Part shown: positions 31,780-43,506 of the stretch, in pieces
How positions within the stretch are numbered: the first letter of the stretch is position 1
Layout of the letters: every line of letters begins with the position of its first letter
Source of the DNA: Chelydra serpentina
Lineage: Eukaryota > Chordata > Testudines > Chelydridae
Length of the DNA: 64,000 bases
Assembly: GCA_037349315.1 (NCBI GenBank)
Contig: JBAIAC010000026.1
Location: 21,791,501-21,855,500, forward strand
Direction: 5' to 3'
Program-made: the position numbers and the translations under genes
Notes under the pieces: model-generated
What the model saw: the letters and a program-made list of their open reading frames with translations, nothing else
Told to the model about the DNA's origin: nothing
Database searches by the model: none

Positions 31780-32860
31780 TTCTTCCCTAGTTGCCGGCAC
31801 TGTAAACTCTATCTGGAAACTGGCAAGGTTGGTTCTGTAGCCCATAAGGCTAGCCTGCTTGCTTATCTTTTCTTACGGGTTTGATTGTTTATTATAATAG
31901 ATTTATAGTTTTGTACTAGAGTATTTTGGCTGTAATATAAGGAACCTACAGGACATATCGTGTATGTTGAGCTAAAACAAGTTAGCATACATATGTTCGG
32001 GACCTTTAAGCTTTAGCTCATCATCACTTATCTAGGCTAAAATAGATACATGTTTGTGATCTTTAGCATAGATAAGTCAGGATGTGTTAATGCAAGTTGG
32101 CATAGGTAGGGGGCTATCTAAGTGCATGCCTTCTATAAACTTAACAGGTACACCACAAAAAATATGGAAATAACCAGCTAGGCCAGAAACAACAGATGTG
32201 AGAATGAGCTAATGGTCATTACTATGCATGACCATGCCATTAATACATATGACCATGCCAGCCTATAGAGTTAGTGTCACCCTGATATGTTGTGGGTGAG
32301 GAAATTAAGTTTGGACATGGAAGGAGGGCACATAGTGCTCAGGCTCTATAAGAGGAGAACTCCATCACGTTAGTTTAGTTGGTAGTTTCTTAGTTTTTGT
32401 TAGTTCTGAGTTGTTAAGTTAGGTAGTTGAGTCAAACTCTGTTAGCTTCTATAGTCTTTCTATAGCTTATAGGTGTCTAGCTTTTCCTAAATTCTTCACC
32501 TCCCACTTGAGAATTGAGGAACCTGGACCATCAGACTTTCTTGGCATGCCAGAGGCAAGACTGGTCCTTTGTTCTTATCACCAGGTTTTCAAGGAAGGGT
32601 GTGAGCATGTTAATCTAGACAGATGTTCTAGAGGTACTAGAACAATATTATTGCCTTTGTAATTCTGATGGATTATTTTGTTTTTAGTGTGAGTGTCCTT
32701 CTCATACATCCTGAGGGTCCTTGCAAATTCTGTATAGCCAGATTCTGGGACAAGAACCTTATTATCTTCTGATCAGATTAATTGGCAAGCCTATAACCCA
32801 TATTATATAAATAATAATATTAATCTCGTAAAATCCAGCAACAGTTTTCCTTTATTACCA
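31780..32860 (+). repeat. Possible solo LTR of an endogenous retrovirus-like element
   Basis: The region has an LTR-like order: an A-rich upstream part, GGCTCTATAAGAGGAG at 32341-32356 as a TATA-like box, then a T-rich stretch and a later segment ending near TAAAATCCAGCAACA (about 32830-32845). I could not identify matching terminal dinucleotides with a target duplication, and no primer-binding site or coding region follows, so the assignment and both ends are uncertain. Confidence 0.3.
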
Positions 32861-35800
32861 GTATTCAAGGTTTTTTCAGCTTAAATTCAGCACCCTGTTC
32901 ACCTGTGCAACCCCAGTGTATTCAAATTATGGCCTTCTTGACATCTCTTCAACATCACAGCCATTAGTAAATCTGTAAGGGTCTAAATTATCAGAGATTA
33001 GTAAACCATTCTATTGTTAACCCCTGTTAGCGGTGTTGTGTCTGTAGGACAAAAAAAAAAAACTGGTCAAAACATTTCTTGGTTATAAAAAGTGTTACTA
33101 CTACAATTGGTAGAGGATAAGTAGCTCTGACTGATGCACAGAAGAAACACATCTGTTTTATTTTTCAGCAGAGTAGAATTGTAATTTAAAGTTGCTTCTA
33201 ACCACTATTTTAGTTTGTTGCTGTTCAGAAAAGGAGTAGATTCCTTTTGCCCTAACATACACACATATATAGGATTTCAAATGTAATCCGATTCTGAATA
33301 TTCACTCCCTTAATTATATTATAAAACAGCTCAGAGGGTCCAAAGTACAGCCCAAAATGCTTCATACTTAAGCTGAGCTCAAAACACATCTTCTTAGTTG
33401 AGTCTTAGCCACAGAAGACAATTGCTAGCTTTCAGTCAGATACTGCTCTAGAACCAACCACACACACATTCAGTTGTTACCTTGGCAACTTCAGGATGTC
33501 ATCAATTAGAAAGCCCCATGGCTATAGCTCTTAATTTGATAATGCCTTCACCTAGTAAACTGCACGACAATCACTTTTATCTACTTGTAAAGGGTGGAGG
33601 GATGAGTTGGCCCCACTGCGATTTGAACCTATAATTCCAAGGAGTTTTGCTTTTAGCTCCAATATGCAGATTGGAATTCTTGTCACAGCACCATGATATC
33701 CCAATAACTCAGTGTGCTGACACTTCATTTGTCTCACCAAATCATTCTTTTTGTCTTTCACATATTAGTGAGTTGAGCTGCCATTTTTTGCATCTATCAT
33801 GAAAGTCCTTTTTTACTATTTCATTTCTCCCAACTCCATTGTCAGCCACTTCATTATCTTCATTATAATCGCTGCCAAGAACAGAACGCACCAAAGGCTT
33901 CAACTAACATCTTCCTAAAGTCACTAGTGATCTCACCTACTATAGCAAGACTCAAGCACTAAAATATCAAGAGCATAATTCTTGCAACTTTTTGGATATC
34001 ATAAAATGTTACTGCGCATATCATCCAGACTGTTATGATGTTGCTTCTGTCTTTTGATATGGCAATCAAACGTTTATACGCACATGTATAAAATACATGA
34101 ATAAAAGATGAAAGACATAAATACAACTACACAGTATAAAAAGAGATCTGATTCATACAAGCATTTAGGCTATAAAGTATTTTTCCACCCCACCCTGCCA
34201 AGTCCATCCAAAAAAACATAAAATCCAGTTCATGGAGTGACTTCATCAATTTCCCCCAGATCTAGATTAATCAAAACTTCATTACATTACGTTCCTTTTT
34301 TAATCCTAAATTGATTGATAGTAATACTGTATGTTACTAGTCAAAAAGTACTCTCAAACTTTTGGGAAGCCAAAACCTTTTAGCTGAAAAGGTAACAGCA
34401 CTTTCAGTAGCAAAGTTTTATGGATAAGTAGATATCTAATGACAGTACAGTATGAACTGTGTCCTCATGTGACCTGTTGTCCAATCTTTTCTGCTCATTC
34501 TGAGTGAGGAAAAGACGTGTACGCTGCAATGAGCCAGCAGCTCATTACAAATAGGTGCCTGAAGGAGGAGATAATCATGAGACCAAAAAAAAAAAAGGCA
34601 CCATGGATGGAAGATGAAGTCAGGGAATTGGAGTTGAGGAGTGAGAGACTAAAGATAGATAACAATCACTCTTCAGCCTGCCCTCCTGCACAGAACAAGC
34701 AGGGACAGTTTAAATTGCCTCTTCCCCCAAAGTGCCATGCTGCCTTTCTGGCAACAGTGTAGTGCCCCTCTCAAACACTTCAGTCCCAATCTGCAGCCCT
34801 CAGACTAAAATAGGATCTACTCAGTAGCTCAGATTACTTTCTTATTGAAAAGAAAAAAAAAAGTGTGGAAAGTGACTGTTGGGACACAAACTGCTGCTAA
34901 AAGGACCTATATATATATAGATAGATAGATAGATATTATATATATATTCTCAAGAGTTTGGTTCTTAACTTGTTAATAGGGACTACTTACAGAGGAAGGA
35001 TATGTTAGATAAAGCCCACAAAACTGAATTTTAAAGGGTGCTATTTAAAAATGAAATATAAAGTTAACAAGCCATCTTCTAACAGCAATATACCTCTCCA
35101 ATGAGTGCCTTTAGTAAGCACACCCAAGAGCACATTGCAGCAATAGCCTAGTACCACAAAATCAAGGATTATTCCAAACAAATCTAATCTTGTAGAAAGA
35201 GTCCAATCCTACCACCTTTAAACTCAGTGGCAAAAATCCACACTGCAGTGGGCACAGGAGAAGCCAAATTTGAGGTCAGACAGAAGAATAAGAAATAGAG
35301 CTATGAGATAGGCATGTTTATAATGTTATGCTGGACACATCTGCCTTTGGACAATTGTTGCATGATCTAGGTTGCTGAACAAAGATAAGATGATATGAAA
35401 ACTCCTACAGACATTGCAACTGAAGTTCACCTTCATGCTGATGACAGATTGTGTCTATTTTTTTTAACCATATAAAGATAGTGTCGCCTATTCTGATACT
35501 GCCAAATCAAAACCAGCGTTTCTGGAAAACTGCAGAGAACGGACCTGCCAGATGACACTGATACTGGTGATTCTTCTCACAGAAAATGTTAACATGAATA
35601 AAGATTAAACAAAAATAGAGAGAGAACACTGGGGAACTCACTGAGAAAAAGAAGGGGGAATTACCTCATATCTGCTCCTTTGAAGACATCCATCTGGCAG
35701 GATTTTTACTCCTGTGTTTTATGCTCACTTTCACAGGAAATCAGCAAAAATCCCTTAAATTCCAAGAGATTTTGGTCCCTGTGGAAAGCAGTAGTGAATT

Positions 35801-36433
35801 GAGAGGTGAGCCACCATCCCCTATGAGCGCTTCATGAAGGTAGTGCAATAAATATACACACTCACCCAAAGTGTGAAGGTGTTCACACCTGAAGTTTTGA
35901 TTCAAACTAATCTTTTCTGCATGTTCCCTTTTAGACACTCTGTACTATTTTCTTTACATCTAAAATAAATACCCCTCTGCACTGATTCCTCCACTTACTA
36001 CTTTTTTTCCCCCTCCAAAAAAGCACCTTTCCAGGCCTTTTGAACTATTCACTTTAACGGGTTCAAAACTAAGTCATCTGATAACTTTATGGCAATAGCT
36101 AGCCATGATTCCTGCTTTCCCTCTCCCCTCCCCCATATTGAAAATAAAACCCACAAATCAGTACCAAGAAACCACTCTTAAATCTCACTATTTAACAAGT
36201 GGATGAATGATCGTTTATATTTCCTTCCATTAAAAAGGGGGAAAAAACAGTCATGTGGAATAAGGATTAAAATAGTAGAGTACAATAAAAGAAAAAGGAG
36301 ACCAATATGCCAGGGTCCACATGAAACTGACCTTTACTTTCTTACTATACAACTAAGGGTGTTAAAATAGAGTAGTGGTTCTTAACCAGGATGTAACAGA
36401 GGTCTTTCAGGAGGTACATCAATTCATCTAGAT
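32861..36433. other. Unique intergenic DNA
   Basis: No exon, RNA gene or transposon terminus that I can support. A (TA)n(GATA)n microsatellite lies at 34908-34948. The 81-codon ORF at 34517-34762 has no recognisable domain. Confidence 0.4.
34908..34948. repeat. (TA)n(GATA)n microsatellite
   Basis: TATATATATA, then about five GATA units, then TATATATATA again. Confidence 0.95.
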
Positions 36434-36661
36434 CAGTATTTCTCAACCTGGGGATCGTGACCCGCCGGGGGGAGGAGGATGTCACAGGATGGGTTTTGGA
36501 GGGAGGGGTCACAAGTGCGGGTCTGGCATTAGGGGGTAGCAACCATCCCACAGGAGGTGAGTTACATGCTTCAGCCCTGGGTGGCAGGGCTCAGGCTTTA
36601 GCCCCAGGTAGTGGAAGTCAGGTTTCGGGGGTACAGTAGTCTGGAAAGGTTGAGACCACTG
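36434..36661. mobile_element. hAT-type MITE
   Basis: Begins CAGTATTTCTCAACCTGG and ends GGAAAGGTTGAGACCACTG, imperfect inverted repeats. The flanks ATCTAGAT and AAATAGAG agree in only 5 of 8 positions, which fits an old insertion. Confidence 0.72.
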
Positions 36662-37151
36662 AAATAGAGGAATGATCGGAAGCTGGCTCAGAGCCAAGGA
36701 CTCCTTTTTGTTATGTTTGTACAATGTCTAACACAATGGGTTAGAATCTATGACTGAAATGCGTAGGCCCTATCACAATACAAATAATAGGAATACGGCT
36801 GTCTCCCTTTCATGAGACAGTAGAAATGCACTGCCATTCTTCAATAAGTTCTCCAAGCTGTGTGCAGCAGTTTGAACATGCAAGTTCTGTTCATTTTCTG
36901 CAGAGCACTATGTTGAAAAACATGGTTTCAGCTTATGATCTGTTACTGCAATAATAAAAATAGTTAATATTTTAGTAAGCTGCTATTTCACCTAGAGTGT
37001 AAATGGTGGAAGAATCTTAGAAGTAGTACAGGTATCAATTACTTCACGACCTTCCCAAGCATTTCTAGATGCTCTCAAAACCTTTCCAAACATGTTTAAA
37101 AACTAAGCAAATCCATAAGAAGTTACTGAAGCTGCAACACAAAAGTTGCTT

Positions 37152-37186
37152 CTTTACTTAGAAAATCTTTACTTTTCTAAGTAAAG
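37152..37186. other. Perfect inverted repeat (14-bp arms, 7-nt loop)
   Basis: CTTTACTTAGAAAA (37152-37165) and its exact reverse complement (37173-37186) flank the loop TCTTTAC. No transposon ends are nearby. Confidence 0.9.
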
Positions 37187-38323
37187 TCACGTGATCTAGG
37201 GGGAAAAAACATTTAAAATGTAAGAAACTATTTGATAGTAACATGACTAGGTCCTTGTAGGATGCACCTGGGTTAGGAAGACAAGCTGCATAGTTTGTTC
37301 CTTTGTGACTCTCTAAGTCTCTCTGACTATAGTCTTTCACCTGCCAGGACTTTCTACTGTAGTGCTCTTTTCTGTTCAAATATCCCACTACTTCCCAATC
37401 TTTCTGCTATCAGCTCTATGATTTTACACTAGTGCTATTCATCTATGCCAATCTCTGCACTATTAGTGTTCCATCACACTGATGCCCACTGCTCTTCAGT
37501 TAAATCTTGGACTACGCTCTCTGCTTCAACATTATTGCCTTAGGTATACCCTTCTCATGATTGCTCAGTTCAGTTCATTATTACTTTCTGAAAGGACTAC
37601 ATTCTGGCTAGCTGACAAAGTAGGGAAGTGAATTTCATACAGTTTATAATTTTCCACAGATTGAGAACTGCTGATTTAGGCATATAAATTTAGGATAGCA
37701 AAGAATGAAGATATGCATCCTTTTGCATTCTCTTTCTCCATTCTACATATAGCTTTTCATTTAGAATCCAAATGCACCAATTCTTCATTGCCTACAAAAT
37801 AAATAAAGTCAGATTTTGAAAAGCCATTTTACTACTCTGTGGTTCATTCACTGAACCATGCATGCCACCATCAATGCAGCCCTATAACTAAAATCATTAG
37901 TATCCAAATTTCAGTTCCTTGCATCTGTTCAAAAATTAAATCTCCCAACAGAATTTTAACAACTAGAAAACTTGGTACAATTTCATCATAATATAGGGTT
38001 TCTAGTTTCAGAAACTTTTTCAAGCTTTTTAATTTGACAGTATAGTTAATATACTGGTTATACCAGATCATATCCTAAATAGGCAACAAATAAGGACGAA
38101 TTTAGTAGCACCTCTCTAGACCCTAACTGACATTTGTCCACACCACAAAACCATCAGACAATTTGATGTGATTGGCTCTTTTGCTTCAGCAGTCTGCTCA
38201 CACTAACAGCTCAAACCTTTCCACCATAGTTGTGGTTTTCATATGATAATACCTTTAAAAGGTTAAAAGAGAACTGCCTCAGTATCTGAAATGGGCTCAC
38301 GTAACAAAGTGTATTACCCGTAC

Positions 38324-38348
38324 TCACACACACACACACACACACACT
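38324..38348. repeat. (CA)n microsatellite
   Basis: About 12 uninterrupted CA units. Confidence 0.95.
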
Positions 38349-40730
38349 TTTAGTGCGTGTTGAGATCTGGGGCTTCAGCTCATTATAAGAGTGCAAAATT
38401 CAGATTGGGATCCAAAGTTCAACTTCCCAATGCAGAACACACACAAACAGAGAAAGAAGGCACAATGGGGGGAGGGAGGGGGCAGACAAACGACAGAACA
38501 AGAAGATAGCAGGGAAAATTACCATTTCTGTGGATTTATGCAATGGAGGCACCAATTATGGGGCATCCAGGCAAAAAGGTAAACTATGTGGCCATACGCA
38601 TTATTCACAAGGTCCTGATGTTAATACAGTGGTTGCCATTTTATCTAGTTTTAATAAGACCTTTATAAAACTACAGCCACAGGAATTCACTGAGTAAGTA
38701 TCACAGATCTTAGAGAATGACAAAATCCTGCTAGGTCATGAAGCCCACCTACCTATACTTTTGAAGATTTTGTCCAGATAAGTCATCAGTGCTAGGGCAG
38801 CTAGTGGCCCGGAACGAAGTGTGTTTGGCTAGAAGGGAACAAAAATGTACACCAGGCAATTTGACCAATACATAGATACAAATGCAAAATACATATTAAA
38901 TGGTGCAATAAAATAAAAGAAACAGAGACCTAGTGGTGGGAGTAAGTATCACCACAAACAGCAAGGTGTCAAACACACACCACAATTTTCATAGCGGAGA
39001 ATAATACAGGCAAAGCTTTTTATGTTAATGTCATTTTCAAGGATAGGAATCATAACACTACAAATTCTAGTGTCTGGGGTGGGGTGGGGGGACAATTCAT
39101 ATGCCACTGAGGCACTGCAAGGCTCTTTTCTTATCTCACTTGTGATCCATGTAACTCAGATTTCGGTGTAATTTAAATGAAAAAGTGTCATAGTTCGTCT
39201 TCCATTTAAATTGTGTGATATCTGTAGTCTTTCCCTCCTAGTATCTGACGCTCTTCTCAGTAAACCTGTTGGGTATGCTAGGGATGCAGATGGCTACACT
39301 GGATAAAGGGGGATGATGGCTGAATTAATTTTTTAAAATGCATAACGCCTATAGATTGAAAAGATGCATCGGGCCATCTTGTCCCCTCCATCCTAGTAGA
39401 GGATTGTGCCCACTGTATATTTTCTCATGTAGAATCCAGTCTACATTTAAGTGCCTCAACTGTTGGCTCTTCTGCCACAAGGTACACATATTTTCTCCAA
39501 GATTTTTCTTAACATCTTGGTAATGTTGTGTGCATTAGTTAGTGGCCCCAGGCAGCTTTAAATTGTGCAACTGGAACTTAGGCAGCAGATTGTGTAACTA
39601 TAAGTGTCAATGACAATATTACAAAGTCATTTTGTATCGTGTATCATACGTAAACACTGGGCATGTTGGTGTTAGCTTTCCACCTTTTTCTTCAGTAGGT
39701 ATTGTGGGAAATGTTACTTACTGTCTATTAACACTGGAGCAGCCTTTGACCCGTTATAATGTCCCCAGGCACTAATGTTACACACCATACAGAGAATTAT
39801 TTAGAAAAGAAAATTAATTCCCCAGGTGCATATCTGAAATTCACATCCAGGTATGCCCATGATTACACCAACCGAACAACTACATTTTGGTCATTCTTTC
39901 GAAAGAATTCTTAGGAATCAGTGATCCTTTCTTGTTGTGGGAAAGTTCCAAATAACAAAAAATAAAGGTATGTGACTTTAAAACTCAGCATTTAATGGAA
40001 TCTCAACTCATTCCAATTAAACCAAAGTTTTAGTACAAATTCAGTACCACAAAAAAGTTACGTTTATCTGGTTCAGGGCAGCACATAAATTACAAGTGTC
40101 CAGGTTTGACATATCCAGTTAATGTATATTTTTAAACCTGAAACCATTTTGTGTGCAAATATTGTAGAAACTAGAATTCTTTGGTTCGGTGATTCTGAGG
40201 TTTATTCTATTGGTTAAGTACCCATAACTTAAATTATACCCATTCTTTCTTTTTTTCATATATTTTACATACAGAAGAACAAATGAGGTACAATATAATA
40301 TACAGAGACCATTCCTTATGGCAAATATAGCCAGGCTAGATAGATTTGGTTTAATTCTCTTGCACAATGCAGTTTTGTAGAGATGCATACAAAATGATTT
40401 AATCAAATTTGCAATTGTCAGTTACTTTGTTAAAGAAAATATTTTTATTTTACTTTAGGACTAATGCAGCACCAGAGTCTAGAGGGGAAAAAAAAAAAAA
40501 AAAACTATGAAAAGTAAATGAGCTTGAAACATAAATAAAGAAAGGTGTATGTAGCATCTCTTACAATAACATATAGATAACAATGACAGTTCTCTCAAAT
40601 CTCTCTGAACATATTAGAGACAGGCACAAATTGCAGCAATGAAGCCTCTGCCTTGGAATGTTGGAAAGTTCAGATCCAGATCAAGATTCTAATGCAAACT
40701 TGGGTTCAGTTCTGCAGAACTATACTTTTA

Positions 40731-41048
40731 GGCAAGGTCTGCACTACAAACATCTGTGGAAATGGGTTTGGGGATTTGGGGGGTAGGAAGAGGGGTTTGT
40801 TGGTGTGATGGAATGTGGTTTTGGAAGGACGGGATAAGGGGTTGCGACACTGCTCTACTGGCAAAAGCCTTAGTGTAGATACATTTATATTGGCATAAAA
40901 GTGTTTTTGTCAGAATAGCTTATTTCACTTGGTGAAATGATATACGGTATAATCAAAAAAAAATGTTTTGCCAGCATAAACCGATTCTACAAAAGGAGGG
41001 TTTGCTGGTATAGCTATACTGGCAAACCTTTTAAAAGTAGACTTGGCC
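40731..41048. mobile_element. Harbinger-type MITE, TSD TTA
   Basis: 318 bp with ends GGCAAGGTCTGCACTA and AAAGTAGACTTGGCC, flanked by TTA at 40728-40730 and 41049-41051. The interior near 41008-41035 folds back on GGTATAGCTATACTGGC. No coding capacity. Confidence 0.85.
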
Positions 41049-41537
41049 TTAGTAATTTGGGTCCATTATAGAATGGGCTAAACTGGAATTCCACACAGTA
41101 CACCCCCAAATTACTAGGAAGTTCAGTTTCCAGAAATGACTTTTACAACTTAATCCTTCTTTAATGTCTATCAGTAGCCTTTTACCTACTGTATGTCCAT
41201 CTGTATTTCTTGTGTTTTCAATATTCCAAATTATTATTTCTCTTAACACCACATTATTTTCAACTTGATAAAAAATTTTATACATTTTAAATGGGTGGTA
41301 GATTTTGCACTTGGGGAGTGTATTTGTTTTGTTTTGAGAGGAGAGAATTCTGAAATTCCTTCCAAGAGTTGGACTAATTTAATAACATTTTGTTAAACTA
41401 GAATTAAATAAATTTATATTGGTCTCAACCCTCAATAAAAATAAGTAGGTGTGTCTCTTACAATGAAACGGAGTTCTTATGTGTGCTAAGGTGTAAGCAT
41501 AACAGGAACTCTATTCGAAATTGGTCATAATGAATTA

Positions 41538-43506
41538 ATGACAAAGAGTCCTGTCGCACCTTATAGACTAACAGACGTATTGGAGCATAAGCTTTCGTGG
41601 GTGAATACCCACTTCGTCGGATGCATGCAGTGGAAATGTCCAGAGGCAGGTATAAATATGCAGGGAAGAGTCAGGCTAGAGATAACGAGGTTAGTTCAAT
41701 CAGGGAGGATGAGGCCCTCTTTTAGCAGTTGAGGTGTGAACACCAAGGGAGGAGAAACTGCTTTTGTAGTTGGCTAGCCATTCATAGTCTTTGTTTCATC
41801 CTGAGCTGATGGTGTCAAATTTGCAAATGAACTGAAGCTCAGCAGTTTCTCTTTGAAGTCTGGTCCTGAAGTTTTTTTACTGCAGGATGGCTACCTTTAA
41901 ATCTGCTATTGTGTGTCCAGGGAGATCGAAGTGTTCTCCTACAGGTTTTTGTATATTGCCATTCCTAATATCTGATTTGTGTCCATTTATCCTTTTGCGT
42001 AAGGACTGTCCAGTTTGGCCGATGTACATAGCAGAGGGGCATTGCTGGCACATGATGGCGTATATTACATTGGTGGACGTGCAGGTGAATGAACCGGTGA
42101 TGGTGTGGCTGATCTGGTTAGGTCCTGTGATGGTGTCCCTGGTGTAGATATGTGGGCAGAGTTGGCATTGAGGTTTGTTGCATGGATTGGTTCCTGAGTT
42201 ATAGTTATTATGGTGCGGTGTGTAGTTGCTAGTGAGAATATGCTTCAGGTTGGCGGGTTGTCTGTGGGTGAGGACTGGCCTGCCTCCCAAGGCCTGTGAA
42301 AGTGAGGGATCATTGTCCAGGATGGGTTGTAGATCACTGATGATCCATTGGAGTGGTTTTAGCTGAGGACTGTAAGTGATGGCCAGTGGAGTTCTGTTGG
42401 TTTCTTTCTTCGGCTTGTCTTGCAGCAGGAGGCTTCTGGGTACACGTCTGGCCCTGTTGATCTATTTCCTCATGCAGGTATCGTAGTTTTGAGAATGCTT
42501 GGTGAAGATCTTGTAGGCATTGGTCTCTGTCAGAGGGCTTGGAGCAAATAGGGTTGTACCTCAGCGCTTGGCTGTAGACAATGGAACGTGTGGTGTGTCC
42601 GGGATAGAAGCTGGAGGCATGTAGGTAGGCATAGCGGTCGGTGGATTTTCAGTATAGGGTGGTGTTAATGTGACCATTGCTTATTTGCACCATGGTGTCT
42701 AGGAAGTGGACTTCCCATGTAGACTTGTCCAGGCTGAGGTTGATGGTGGGGTGGAAGCTATTGAAATCATTGTGGAATTCTTCCAGAGTTTCCTTCCCAT
42801 GGGTCCAGATGATGAAGATGTCATCAATGTAGCGTAGGTAGAGAAGGGGCGTGAGTGGACGAGAGCTTAGGAAGCGTTGTTCCAGGTCAGCCATAAAAAT
42901 GTTGGCATATTGTGGGGCTGGGGCCATGCGGGTGCCCATAGCGGTGCCACTGGTCTGAGAGGTATATATTGTCACCAAATTTGAAATAACTGTGCGTGAG
43001 GATAAAGTCACAGAGCTCAGCAACCAGTTGTGCTGTGGCATCATCAGGGATACTGTTCCTGACAGTTTGTATCCCATCTATGTGTGGGATGTTTGTGTAG
43101 AGAGCCTCTACATCCATGGTGGCTAGGAAGGTGCTTTCTGGACAATCATCGATGCACTGTAGTTTTCTCAGGAAATCAGTGGTGTCACGGAGAGAGCTGG
43201 GAGCGCTGGTGGCGTAGGGTCTGAGTAGAGAGTCCACATATCCGGACAGTTCAGTGAGAGTGCCAGTGCCCGAGATGATGGGGCGTCCAGGATTTCTAGT
43301 TTGTGGATCTTGGGTAGTAGATAGAATAACCCCGGTTGGGGCTCTAAGGGTATGTTGATTTGTTCCTGTGTTAGTGTAGGGAATGTCCTGAGTAGATGGT
43401 GCAGTTTTAGTGTATTCCTCAGTGGGATCTGAGGAGAGTGGCCTGTAGAATTTGGTATTTGAGGGTTGTCTGGCAGCCTCCTTTTGGTAGTCAGATTTAT
43501 ACACAT
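41538..43506 (-). mobile_element. Penelope-like element, 5'-truncated
   Basis: Minus-strand insertion whose 3' end (41540-41640) has the same TAGACTAACAGA, CATAAGCTTTCGTGGG and CATGCA blocks as the element at 881-2876. It breaks off at about 43506 inside the RT N-terminal region. No target duplication was found. It differs from the first element in its 3' end, CAGGACTCTTTGTC in sense orientation, so it probably belongs to another subfamily. Confidence 0.9.
41810..43506 (-). pseudogene. PLE reverse transcriptase and GIY-YIG endonuclease, frameshifted
   Basis: The RT begins in frame at 43504 with KSDYQKEAARQPSNTKFYRP and crosses a segment where another frame carries LEPQPGLFYLLPKIHKLEI, so at least one frameshift is present. 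Motif A is LATMDVEALYTNIPH (near 43120). A further frameshift near 42990-43000 leads to SGTAMGTRMAPAPQYANIF and motif C YIDD at 42820-42831, intact here. After a stop at 42649 and further shifts comes the GIY-YIG nuclease (41877-42290): AIMCQQCPSAMYIGQTGQSL and KRINGHKSD. An in-frame TAA at 41877-41879 precedes the conserved C-terminal tail KNFRTRLQRETAELQFICKF. The catalytic residues I can see are kept but the frame is broken repeatedly. Confidence 0.9.

Larger units (their letters stand above)
36662..40727. other. Unique intergenic DNA
   Basis: The first part (about 36712-36795, ACAATGTCTAACACAATGGG through CAATACAAATAATAGGAA) resembles the tail of an old MIR/L2-like repeat. A perfect 14-bp-arm hairpin is at 37152-37186. 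A (CA)n microsatellite is at 38324-38348. Nothing else recognised. Confidence 0.4.
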
